Assembly: GCF_010728155.1 (NCBI RefSeq)
Contig: NZ_AP022605.1
Location: 1,860,001 to 1,924,000, forward strand
Length of the DNA: 64,000 nt
Origin: Mycolicibacterium doricum
GTDB lineage: Bacteria > Actinomycetota > Actinomycetes > Mycobacteriales > Mycobacteriaceae
Direction of reading: 5' to 3'
Under the pieces are notes generated by a model. It searched no databases, was not told the origin of the DNA, and worked only from the letters and a program-made list of their open reading frames with translations. Shown piece by piece: positions 1 to 9,366 of the stretch (its first letter is position 1; every line of letters begins with the position of its first letter). The translations under genes were made by a program, and so were the position numbers.

Positions 1-678
1 GCACATCTCCAGCAGAGAGCTTATTTGGCTAGCTGCGCTCGCGACGAGTCCGCATCTGGGTAGCGCGGCGGTCAGGCCGCGCGCCGCGGCGACTACGTAG
101 GCGTGTCGTCCGTCGAGGTGCGCACGCTCGTGGGCAACGACGGCCGCCAGTTGGGTTTGATCGAGTGCGGCCAGAGCTGCGGTGGTCACCACGATCGCCG
201 GTGGGCGGCCCGCCACGCAATAGGCCGCAGCCTCGGAAGCGTCGATGACCACGACGTCGTTCCCGTACGACCTGCCGACCAGTCGCACGGCGTCGGCGTG
301 TGCGAAGGTGTGGGTGCGCATGGATCTCAAAGCTCGGCCGAGTCGCATGGCGACGGCGACGAGACTCCCCGCGGCGATGGCGAGTGCGACGGTTGCAACG
401 ATTCGGGCCGGCCATCCGGCGTGGCCGACGAGAATGGCGCGGAGCCGCTCCAGGCATGAGACGAGCAGCGCGTCGGGGCTGTCCCAATGTCCAGCGGCCT
501 CGATGAGAAGCATTGCGATGGCGGCGATCGAGCAGGCGATTACCGTCAGAACGGCGGTGGTCCAAGCGGCTATTGCAAGGCGTGGAGCGCCAGCATCGGC
601 GGTGATGTGCGTCAACAGCTTCGGTCCGATGGCCAGGACGCCTACGACGTACAGAAGCAAAGCCGCCGCGACGGTCAT
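1..678 (-). CDS. M56 (BlaR1/MecR1-type) membrane metalloprotease, 3' end off the window
   Basis: Open frame from ATG at 678 to the left edge (226 codons), so the C-terminus is missing. N-terminal hydrophobic segments are followed near residues 182-186 by the zinc motif HERAH and, near the edge, by LLEMC, matching the second M56 protein at 29752-30675 (HEDAH, LLEMCADD). The family consists of membrane-anchored zinc proteases that sense envelope stress and inactivate a BlaI repressor. ATG overlaps the blaI stop as ATGA, so the two are translationally coupled. It seems to be the short mycobacterial form, without an obvious penicillin-binding sensor domain in the visible part. The signal it senses is unknown. 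Confidence 0.85.
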   Translation of the reverse strand, partial: MTVAAALLLYVVGVLAIGPKLLTHITADAGAPRLAIAAWTTAVLTVIACSIAAIAMLLIEAAGHWDSPDALLVSCLERLRAILVGHAGWPARIVATVALAIAAGSLVAVAMRLGRALRSMRTHTFAHADAVRLVGRSYGNDVVVIDASEAAAYCVAGRPPAIVVTTAALAALDQTQLAAVVAHERAHLDGRHAYVVAAARGLTAALPRCGLVASAASQISSLLEMC

Positions 679-1064
679 CGGCGACCACCTGACTGGCGGG
701 CGAGCCGGCGCAGCGCAGCGCGCAAGTCAGCGGATTCCTCCGCGTCGATCTGCGCCACGAAATGGCTCAGGACCGCCTCAGATCGACCCCCGCCGCTCAG
801 TGCCTCGAGCATGAGTCGCGCACTGTGCTCCTCGCGCGTCAAGGTTGGCCGGTAGCGGTATGCCTTCCCGTCACGTTCACGCGACAGCCACCCCTTGCTG
901 TGCAAGTTGTCCATCGTCGACATCACCGTGGTGTAGGCGATGTGCCGTTCGGCGCTCAACTCGTCGAAGATCTCTCTGACCGTGGTGTGAGTTCCGGGGT
1001 CACGATTCCAAAGGCGATCCATGATCGACGCCTCGAGTTCTCCGAAGCCACGCACCCGCGCCAT
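675..1064 (-). CDS. blaI: BlaI/MecI-family repressor (copy 1)
   Basis: 129-residue winged-helix repressor. The DNA-binding half (residues 5-75) has the family pattern FDELSAERHIAYTTVMSTMD, and the C-terminal helix serves dimerisation. It lacks the CxCxxxxCxC copper motif of CopY, so it belongs with BlaI rather than with copper-responsive CopY. It overlaps the M56 sensor by 4 bp. A strong AGGAGG lies upstream of ATG 1064. The family represses beta-lactamase and envelope genes and is cleaved when the partner M56 protease is activated. The window contains 11 copies of a TAC-N11-GTAG dyad that could be its operator. None lies directly upstream of this gene, where only a loose GTAG-rich stretch (1084-1100) is seen. 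Confidence 0.85.
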   Translation of the reverse strand: MARVRGFGELEASIMDRLWNRDPGTHTTVREIFDELSAERHIAYTTVMSTMDNLHSKGWLSRERDGKAYRYRPTLTREEHSARLMLEALSGGGRSEAVLSHFVAQIDAEESADLRAALRRLARQSGGRR

Positions 1065-1346
1065 GATCGAACCTCCTGAATTGGTCAGTAGGTAGTTTAC
1101 GGGGTCGATCGGCGAGTAGGGCGCTGAACTGGACCCATGGTGTCGACTCGAACACGGCGGCGAGCCAGGCGCAGCGATGATGCGACTGGTGTCAAGTCAG
1201 GAGCTGAGCTGATAATTCTCAGCTTCGGACAGGTGTCGCGATGCTGCTGGGTTCCGACGCCGGGCCGTCGACCCCTCACCGCCCGACCTCCCCCCGAAAG
1301 CTATTACGACATGACGGTGCTCGTCGCGAGCAGGTCGGGCGACGGC

Positions 1347-2486
1347 CTAGCCGTTGGCCACACCCCGCTGCCGCAACCAGGCCATCGGGTCGGTCTTTTC
1401 CGACCCGCTGCGGTGAACCTCGAAGTGCAGGTGCGGCCCGGTCGAATTGCCTTTGTTGCCCATGGTGGCGATCTGGTCGCCAGCCATCACTCGCTCGCCC
1501 GTTTGCACCATGGTGGTGTCGATGTGACCGTAGAGCGTGACCGTGCCGTCCGTGGCACGAATCTTGACCCACATGCCGAAACCGGGTGTCGGGCCGGAGG
1601 CGATCACCTCGCCGTCGGATGCGGCGTAGATCGGAGTGCCGACGGCGTTGGCGATGTCGAGTCCGGCGTGCAGGGTACCCCACCGAGCTCCGAAGCCCGA
1701 TGTCAGGATGCCGCGGGTGGGAAAGGCGACCTGTGGCCGCCGAAGTCGCGCCTCCCGCTGTGCCCGCTCTTGGGCGAAAGCCGTGCCATTGGCCAGTTCC
1801 TGTCGATGGATTCCGGCATCGAAACCATTCGCCACAGGGACGATCTGCATCCCCGAGGCATCGGGATCAGGGAGTGCAGCTGGGGACGCCGCAGTGTCGG
1901 CGACCAAGACTGGCTGCGGCGCCTCGGTGGCGTCGACGGCTGCGTTCGCGGCGGCGGCCACCGCGCCAGCGGCGATGGCCGTGATCACCAGCCTGCTGTG
2001 CGTCGCACCGGTGGACTCGGGGGTCCGTCGGTGCGACCCGGCAGAAGCGCGGACGGTGGCGCCCGACGGTGTCCGGCGAGCCGGCCGTGCGCCTTTCTTT
2101 GCACGAGCCCGGCGTACGGAGATCGGTGTGGTCGACTGGGTTCTACTCGACGCGCCCGGCGGTGGGAGCAACAAACGTGGCGACTCATCAGCCAAGTCGT
2201 TGAGGTCGTCGAGTTCGGGTGCGCTCAACACCTCGAAGTCGATGGCGAACGGATCGCCGGGACGGCTGGCCATATCTGGCAACGCGCCGAACTCTCCAAA
2301 GGCAATGATCTCGGTGACGTCGGAGGCCCCACGGTTGGCCGGCGCGTCTGATCGCGCGCTCCGCCGGTGATGCACCACTTCGAGACGATCCTTTGCCGTT
2401 ACCGGTTCGTTATCTGGTTGGCGAGACGCTAACCGAACACCCGCGAATGGGCAAGCCACCAGCCGCCGTCCTACGCTCCAGCCCAC
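1347..2486 (-). CDS. M23 (LytM-type) zinc endopeptidase, secreted or anchored
   Basis: The C-terminal third is a classical M23 peptidase domain, with HAGLD near residues 271-275 and HLHFEVH near 351-357 as zinc ligands. It is therefore predicted to cut peptidoglycan cross-bridge peptides outside the cell. A basic, low-complexity region precedes a single hydrophobic segment (around residues 165-190), giving an N-in membrane-anchored layout. The start is uncertain: GTG 2486 gives 379 residues, and a later GTG near 2368 is possible. It diverges from ctaD, and the 280-bp interval carries two TAC-N11-GTAG dyads plus a GTAC-rich site at 2567-2584. Catalytic motifs look intact. Confidence 0.8.
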   Translation of the reverse strand: MGWSVGRRLVACPFAGVRLASRQPDNEPVTAKDRLEVVHHRRSARSDAPANRGASDVTEIIAFGEFGALPDMASRPGDPFAIDFEVLSAPELDDLNDLADESPRLLLPPPGASSRTQSTTPISVRRARAKKGARPARRTPSGATVRASAGSHRRTPESTGATHSRLVITAIAAGAVAAAANAAVDATEAPQPVLVADTAASPAALPDPDASGMQIVPVANGFDAGIHRQELANGTAFAQERAQREARLRRPQVAFPTRGILTSGFGARWGTLHAGLDIANAVGTPIYAASDGEVIASGPTPGFGMWVKIRATDGTVTLYGHIDTTMVQTGERVMAGDQIATMGNKGNSTGPHLHFEVHRSGSEKTDPMAWLRQRGVANG

Positions 2487-2691
2487 ATCGCCACTGGCGT
2501 CGATGGGTTGGGGCGCAAGCGGTTTGATCGAAACCTACGGAAGAACGCGAACATCGTATTGACCTCGTACGTACGTAGTAGAACAAGAATTGAACGCGGG
2601 TGCGAGCGCGCGGCACGCGCTCCGGCGGGACAGCCGTCGCCGTGCGATGTGGCTCACCGACGGGGTCGGCAGTTTCGACTACGCAGGCTAG

Positions 2692-2709
2692 TACTACCTA
2701 GCTCAGTAG
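2692..2709. promoter_or_regulatory. Putative BlaI-type operator TAC-N11-GTAG (site 1)
   Basis: TACTACCTAGCTCAGTAG, 60 bp upstream of the ctaD start and about 205 bp from the divergent M23 start. It is the first of 11 copies of this spacing in the window. The repressor assignment is inferred from the two resident BlaI proteins. Confidence 0.6.
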
Positions 2710-2716
2710 GTTAAAG

Positions 2717-4515
<1,799 letters not shown>

Positions 4516-4554
4516 CCCGGCTTCGCGAATGATGGTGAAGAGCGCGCGCTATCT

Positions 4555-5169
4555 ATGCCTGATGGGCGGCAACCGACGAGACGCTTGCAGGCAGACGCAG
4601 ATTCGACCGCCGGTCAGGCCTGGGCCGGCTGGTGGAACGCGCTGGCGGATTACATGATCCGGGGAGACTTCGAGATGGCCGAGGTGATGTGGGAGGCCGC
4701 CGAACCCTGCCTTTCGGCGGCGCAGCGTTTGGCGGCACTCACGGCGCCACACGCCGGCGAGCCGAGCCTGGCCATATTGGTGGTGGTCACCGCCTTGTCC
4801 CGCAGCGGCCACGCCCTGCCGTCCGACCTGCACGTGGAGTTCCACGACTGGTTGCGTCAGCATCTAGGTGCAGCGTCGCACGCCGAGTGGTCCCTTCTCG
4901 AACTGCGCGTCATGGCGGCCGACGTGAAGGCGACTGCCGACGTGGCCATGATCGACGGACGTTACGGCGACGCGACCCTGTGCTACTTCGTTCTCGACGA
5001 CGCTGGTGTGGCGGATGCCTCCCAGGAACAGCAAGCCGACGCGTTGAAGAGATGGCTTTTGGCCAACCGGCCGAGCCCATCGCTCCGAACGGACATGCGC
5101 CTCAATGGATTCGGATATCTCCTTGAGGACCTCGAACCTCCGCCATGCGCCGGGCCAGGCACGCAGTGA
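4555..5169 (+). CDS. Hypothetical protein of unknown function
   Basis: 204 residues, soluble, acidic and helix-rich, with no signal peptide or membrane segment. It starts 40 bp after ctaD on the same strand, so it is probably co-transcribed. Residues 20-60 are rich in Trp and Ala (AGWWNALADYMIRGDFE) and look like helical-repeat material. I recognise no family and see no catalytic motif. The codon usage fits a real gene, and the next gene follows after 166 bp. A role tied to the oxidase cannot be inferred beyond position. Confidence 0.55.
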   Translation: MPDGRQPTRRLQADADSTAGQAWAGWWNALADYMIRGDFEMAEVMWEAAEPCLSAAQRLAALTAPHAGEPSLAILVVVTALSRSGHALPSDLHVEFHDWLRQHLGAASHAEWSLLELRVMAADVKATADVAMIDGRYGDATLCYFVLDDAGVADASQEQQADALKRWLLANRPSPSLRTDMRLNGFGYLLEDLEPPPCAGPGTQ

Positions 5170-5335
5170 CCGTTTGCGGGTCGCGGCAGCCGACCGCCGG
5201 CCGGATCGAACGGTGTGAAGCGACATCGGACTCGCCGACACGATCGCACGGAGGTGAGAGCGGAGGCAGACGAGTGGGGTTGTGGTTTAGCTACGTCACG
5301 CCGAGAGCCTTCAACGGCAACATGAGAATCCCGTC

Positions 5336-6307
5336 GTGAACGCAGTTGGCACACGGGTATCGCTGGCGCTTTATTCGGACTGGGCGTACACGTCGGCGAT
5401 GGTCGGACTGGTTCTCGCGTTGTTGGTGCTGGCGGCGACGTTTGCGAACAGCCGGAGTCAGGCACTCGAGAGGTCTACGGCGTCCGTGGGAATAGCGCCC
5501 GACAGCCCACGTCCGGGTGTCGTCGCCGACGTCCCGAGGCGGTCGGTCGTGGAACGTGCGGAGCGTGCTGGAGTTGCCCTCGTCGTCGTGGGTGCATGGT
5601 TCCTGCTGGTGTGCATCGTGCTGCGTGGCCTGGCCACCTCGCGCGCGCCGTGGGGCAACATGTACGAGTTCATCAACCTGACCTGCTTTTGTGGGTTGGT
5701 GGCGGCGTTGATCGTGTTGCGGCGTCGTGATCTTCGGCCGCTGTGGGTGTTCGTCCTGGTTCCGGTGCTGATTCTGCTCGCGGTGTCGGGCAAGTGGCTG
5801 TATACCGACGCCGCGCCGGTCATGCCTGCGCTGCAGTCGTATTGGTTGCCCATTCACGTGTCGGTGGTGAGCCTTGGCTCAGGGGTGTTTCTCGTCGCCG
5901 GTGTGGCGAGCATTCTCTTCCTAGTGAAGACGTCGCGGCTGGGTGACCCCGGGCGCGAAGGACTATCTGCGGGCGTCGTGTCCAGGTTGCCCCATGCGCA
6001 GGTCTTGGACCGAATCGCCTACCGCACCACCATTTTCGCGTTCCCGGTCTTCGGGTTCGGCGTCATCTTCGGCGCGATCTGGGCCGAGGAGACGTGGGGA
6101 CGCTTTTGGGGATGGGACCCCAAGGAGACGGTGTCGTTCGTCGCGTGGGTCGCGTACGCGGCGTATTTGCATGCCAGGTCCACCGCGGGGTGGCGTGACA
6201 GGAGGGCTGCATGGATCAACGTGGCCGGCTTCGTGGCGATGGTGTTCAATTTGTTCTTCATCAATTTGGTGATTGCTGGGTTGCACTCGTACGCCGGGGT
6301 GGGCTGA
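5336..6307 (+). CDS. ccsB: CcsB/ResC-like cytochrome c biogenesis membrane protein
   Basis: 323 residues with about eight membrane helices. The tryptophan-rich haem-handling motif is seen as WGRFWGWDPKETVSF around residues 250-265, the WWD signature of CcsA/CcsB/ResC proteins. In system II cytochrome c maturation this protein works with ResB (absent here) to present haem outside the membrane, while CcdA and a TlpA/ResA thioredoxin reduce the apocytochrome cysteines. CcdA (14260) and a TlpA protein (57768) are both in the window. Start is GTG 5336. Together with ctaD it suggests an effort to preserve respiration under stress. Confidence 0.85.
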   Translation: MNAVGTRVSLALYSDWAYTSAMVGLVLALLVLAATFANSRSQALERSTASVGIAPDSPRPGVVADVPRRSVVERAERAGVALVVVGAWFLLVCIVLRGLATSRAPWGNMYEFINLTCFCGLVAALIVLRRRDLRPLWVFVLVPVLILLAVSGKWLYTDAAPVMPALQSYWLPIHVSVVSLGSGVFLVAGVASILFLVKTSRLGDPGREGLSAGVVSRLPHAQVLDRIAYRTTIFAFPVFGFGVIFGAIWAEETWGRFWGWDPKETVSFVAWVAYAAYLHARSTAGWRDRRAAWINVAGFVAMVFNLFFINLVIAGLHSYAGVG

Positions 6308-6399
6308 CACCGGGGCCACAGCGTGCGCACGTACCCAACAGACCCATCTCATGTCGCCGACGTCATGACCGCGGCTGAACTGACGACTCCCGCGGTGTC

Positions 6400-8592
6400 G
6401 TGTCAACGACTATGTTGACCTTCGCCCCACCTCGGACGGTCACGCGTACCGGTTCGGGGCCCCCGGCGCCTACCTCGATGGGCACCAGGGCGTCCGGATT
6501 CTACCGTCATGACCTCGACGGCCTGCGCGGCATCGCCATCGCCCTGGTCGCGGTGTTCCACGTGTGGTTCGGTCGGGTCTCCGGTGGCGTCGACGTCTTT
6601 CTCGCGCTGTCCGGATTCTTCTTCGGCGGCAGGCTGCTGCGCGCCGCCCTCACCCCGACCGCATCCCTGGCACCCGTACCCGAGATGCGCCGCCTGGTCC
6701 GGCGCCTGCTCCCCGCGCTGGTGGTAGTGCTCGCCGCGTCTGCGGTGCTGACGATCCTCGTCCAGCCCGAGACCCGGTGGGAGACGTTCGCCGATCAAAG
6801 CTTGGCGAGCCTCGGCTACTACCAGAATTGGGAGCTGGCGAGTACCGCGTCGGACTACCTGCGCGCCGGCGAGGCGGTCAGTCCGCTGCAGCACATCTGG
6901 TCGATGTCCGTGCAGGGCCAGTTCTACATCGCATTCCTGCTGCTGGTGTTCGGCCTAGGCTTCCCGTTGCGCCGCCTCCTTGGCAGGCACCTGCGGATCT
7001 GCCTCGTCGGTCTGTTGTCGGCGCTCACCATCGCCTCGTTCGTCTACGCGATCATCGAGCATCAGGCCGACCAGGCCACCGCCTACTACAACAGCTTCGC
7101 CCGGGCCTGGGAGCTGCTCCTCGGTGCGCTGGCGGGGGCGCTGGTGCGCCACGTCCGGTGGCCGATGTGGCTGCGGACCACCGTCTCGGTGATCGCGCTG
7201 GCAGTGATCCTGTCGTGTGGCGCGTTCATCGACGGCGTCGCGGAGTTCCCCGGACCGTGGGCGCTGGTGCCGGTCGGGGCGACCATCCTGTTCATCCTCA
7301 GCGCCGCCAACCGCGCCGCCGATCCGCGTTTCGCCAGCGGCGACGGCCGGTTGCCGCTGCCCAACCGCCTCCTGGCCACCGCACCGTTCGTCTCCCTAGG
7401 CGCGATGGCCTACTCGCTGTACCTGTGGCACTGGCCACTGCTGATCTTCTGGCTCGCCTACAGCGGACACACCCAGGCCAACCTGGCCGAGGGCGCGGGT
7501 GTCCTGCTGGTCTCCGGTGTGCTGGCCTGGTTGACCACCCGCTTCGTCGAGGACCCGCTGCGGCTGCGCGCCACGAGTGCGCAGAAGGCCAAGTCCGCCG
7601 TGCCGCTGCGCACCCGGCTGCGCAGGCCCACCATTGTGCTCGGCTCGATCGTCACCCTGCTGGGCGTGGCCCTGACCGCGACGTCGTTCACGTGGCGCGA
7701 GCACATGACGATCCAGCGCGCCAACGGCAAGGAACTGTCCGGCCTGTCGTCTCGCGACTATCCCGGCGCGCGAGCGCTGATCAACAACGCCAAGGTCCCC
7801 AAGCTGCCGATGCGGCCCACGGTCCTCGAGGCCAAGGACGACCTGCCGCAGAGCACCACCGACAACTGCATCAGCGACTTCGCCGACCCGAGTCTGCGCG
7901 AGTGCACGTACGGTTCCGAGATCGCGACCCGCACCATCGCGATGGCCGGCGGCTCGCATGCCGAGCACTGGATTACCGCACTGGACCTGCTCGGCCGACG
8001 CCACGGCTTCAAGGTCGTGACCTACCTCAAGATGGGCTGCCCCCTATCAGCAGAGCGGGCGCCCCGCATTCCGGGGTCGGGAGAGCCGTACCCGCAGTGC
8101 TTCGACTGGGTCCAAGCCGCCATGCGCGAGATCGTCGCCGATCGGCCAGATTACGTGTTCACCACCGTGACACGACCACGGGACACCCGGCCCGGTGACG
8201 TCATGCCAGAGGCATACCTGCCGATCTGGCAGGCGTTCGCCGACAACGGGCTCAAGGTGCTTGGCATGCGCGACACACCTTGGCTGGTCCGCAACGGCGA
8301 CCCCTTCGTTCCGAGCGACTGCCTTGCCAACGGCGGCGACGCGACGACGTGCGGCACGCCACGAGCACTCGTCCTCGACGACGTCAATCCCGCTGCGAAT
8401 CTCCCGAAACGTTTCCCGCAGATGAACATGATCGACATGAGCGGCGCGCTGTGTCGATACGATTACTGCCGAGCCGCCGAAGGAAACATTCTGATCTACC
8501 GAGATTCTCATCACCTGTCGGCCACGTACGTACGCTCCTTGGCGCCAGAACTCGGGCGCAGGATCGGTGCTGTGACCGGATGGTGGCCCTAG
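6400..8592 (+). CDS. Acyltransferase-3 (OafA-like) with C-terminal SGNH domain
   Basis: 730 residues. The N-terminal 390 or so residues form about ten membrane helices of the acyltransferase-3 family, beginning DLDGLRGIAIALVAVFHVW with the conserved His of the first helix. After a linker, residues 490-730 form an extracytoplasmic SGNH-type domain, with GGSHAEH as block I and DSHH near the end as the catalytic Asp-His block. Such proteins O-acetylate peptidoglycan, glycolipids or polysaccharides by passing acyl groups from the membrane part to the SGNH part. Block I has GGSH rather than the usual GDSH. Start GTG 6400. No TAC-N11-GTAG box precedes it. Confidence 0.85.
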   Translation: MSTTMLTFAPPRTVTRTGSGPPAPTSMGTRASGFYRHDLDGLRGIAIALVAVFHVWFGRVSGGVDVFLALSGFFFGGRLLRAALTPTASLAPVPEMRRLVRRLLPALVVVLAASAVLTILVQPETRWETFADQSLASLGYYQNWELASTASDYLRAGEAVSPLQHIWSMSVQGQFYIAFLLLVFGLGFPLRRLLGRHLRICLVGLLSALTIASFVYAIIEHQADQATAYYNSFARAWELLLGALAGALVRHVRWPMWLRTTVSVIALAVILSCGAFIDGVAEFPGPWALVPVGATILFILSAANRAADPRFASGDGRLPLPNRLLATAPFVSLGAMAYSLYLWHWPLLIFWLAYSGHTQANLAEGAGVLLVSGVLAWLTTRFVEDPLRLRATSAQKAKSAVPLRTRLRRPTIVLGSIVTLLGVALTATSFTWREHMTIQRANGKELSGLSSRDYPGARALINNAKVPKLPMRPTVLEAKDDLPQSTTDNCISDFADPSLRECTYGSEIATRTIAMAGGSHAEHWITALDLLGRRHGFKVVTYLKMGCPLSAERAPRIPGSGEPYPQCFDWVQAAMREIVADRPDYVFTTVTRPRDTRPGDVMPEAYLPIWQAFADNGLKVLGMRDTPWLVRNGDPFVPSDCLANGGDATTCGTPRALVLDDVNPAANLPKRFPQMNMIDMSGALCRYDYCRAAEGNILIYRDSHHLSATYVRSLAPELGRRIGAVTGWWP

Positions 8593-8917
8593 CTGAGTCC
8601 TGACGCGCGCACTTCGGCGCCTCCCAGCTACGGGACAGCCTGACCTCGGAGACGCCGACGGGTGCGCCAAGCATCGAGGTGAGCGCACCACGGGTCGTTC
8701 TCAAGTGAGGCCGTCAGGGCTCCCTCGCTGCCGGCGTTCTTTCCGAGCGGTTCACGCTTCCCACCCCGCACACTCGAACCATCGCGACGCCACCAACAAG
8801 TACTATGTAGCTACGTAGGTGATGCGGCCGCGGAAACAGTTCTCATGATTCCGTTGCGGCGGCCGACACTAGACAGGGGGGAGAGGCCTCGCCGTTGGCA
8901 GGCCCAGGGCACGGCAT
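8593..8917. other. Intergenic stretch without a supported gene
   Basis: 325 bp between the acyltransferase and a broken small gene. It holds one regulatory dyad at 8801-8818 followed by a GC-rich inverted motif (GCGGCCGC). No reading frame on either strand looks coding. Confidence 0.5.
8801..8818. promoter_or_regulatory. Putative BlaI-type operator TAC-N11-GTAG (site 3)
   Basis: TACTATGTAGCTACGTAG, 100 bp upstream of the interrupted gene at 8918. It shares TAGCTACGTAG with the site at 44561-44578. The downstream gene is now dead, so this may be an orphaned operator. Confidence 0.55.
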
Positions 8918-9137
8918 ATGCAGCTGATCCGGGGCGGTGCGGAATCAACACGACGGGCCGCCGCTGACGGCGAGATGGTCAGTGCCCTCGTTGAGTGGGC
9001 CGTGGCGCGCGGGTGGACGGCGCGGACCAGTCCCGATGGGTGCTGTCACTTCTACGACCCCCAGGGTGAACCCCCAGGGTGAATACGTCGCCTACTGGCC
9101 GTCGAAGATTTCCACGAGCCCCGGTCACCGTTGGTAG
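8918..9137 (+). pseudogene. Small HicA-like/unknown gene broken by a 13-bp tandem duplication
   Basis: Reading from ATG 8918 gives EMVSALVEWAVARGW then HFYDPQGE, followed by a premature stop. CCCCCAGGGTGAA occurs twice back to back (9058-9070 and 9071-9083). Removing one copy restores one open frame of 68 residues running into EYVAYWPS and ending at TAG 9135-9137. The repaired protein resembles small actinobacterial proteins with a 'long Trp-helix, then FYDPQG' pattern, possibly HicA-like, but I cannot name the family with confidence. The duplication is perfect and therefore recent, or it is a sequence error. Confidence 0.6.
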
Positions 9138-9366
9138 ACGTTTGGGCTCCGATCATTCGTAGATGTGCCGGCATCGCCTCGCGACGCAGACAAGAGCGTC
9201 GCTACCCCGCTGCGTGCGGGCGCTGGCAGCGCTGCTCGCTGTCGGTGACGGCCGAGCGAATCTGCAAGTCCGAATTGTCGATTTTCACCACTAGGCCCGG
9301 CCATCGGAGTGTTGCGCGCAGGCAAGGGTTGACGAGTCATATGCATACATGCGTATTATTGCATGC

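Noticed and set aside
675-1064. Copper-responsive CopY instead of BlaI
   Set aside because: No CxCxxxxCxC motif, and the partner gene is an M56 protease, as for BlaI.
1084-1100. GTAG-rich stretch upstream of blaI copy 1 as a TAC-N11-GTAG site
   Set aside because: The spacing does not fit: no TAC lies 11 bases before either GTAG. Left out of the count.
2567-2584. GTACGTACGTAGTAG upstream of the M23 gene as a further operator copy
   Set aside because: Similar bases but not the TAC-N11-GTAG spacing; possibly a degenerate site, not counted.
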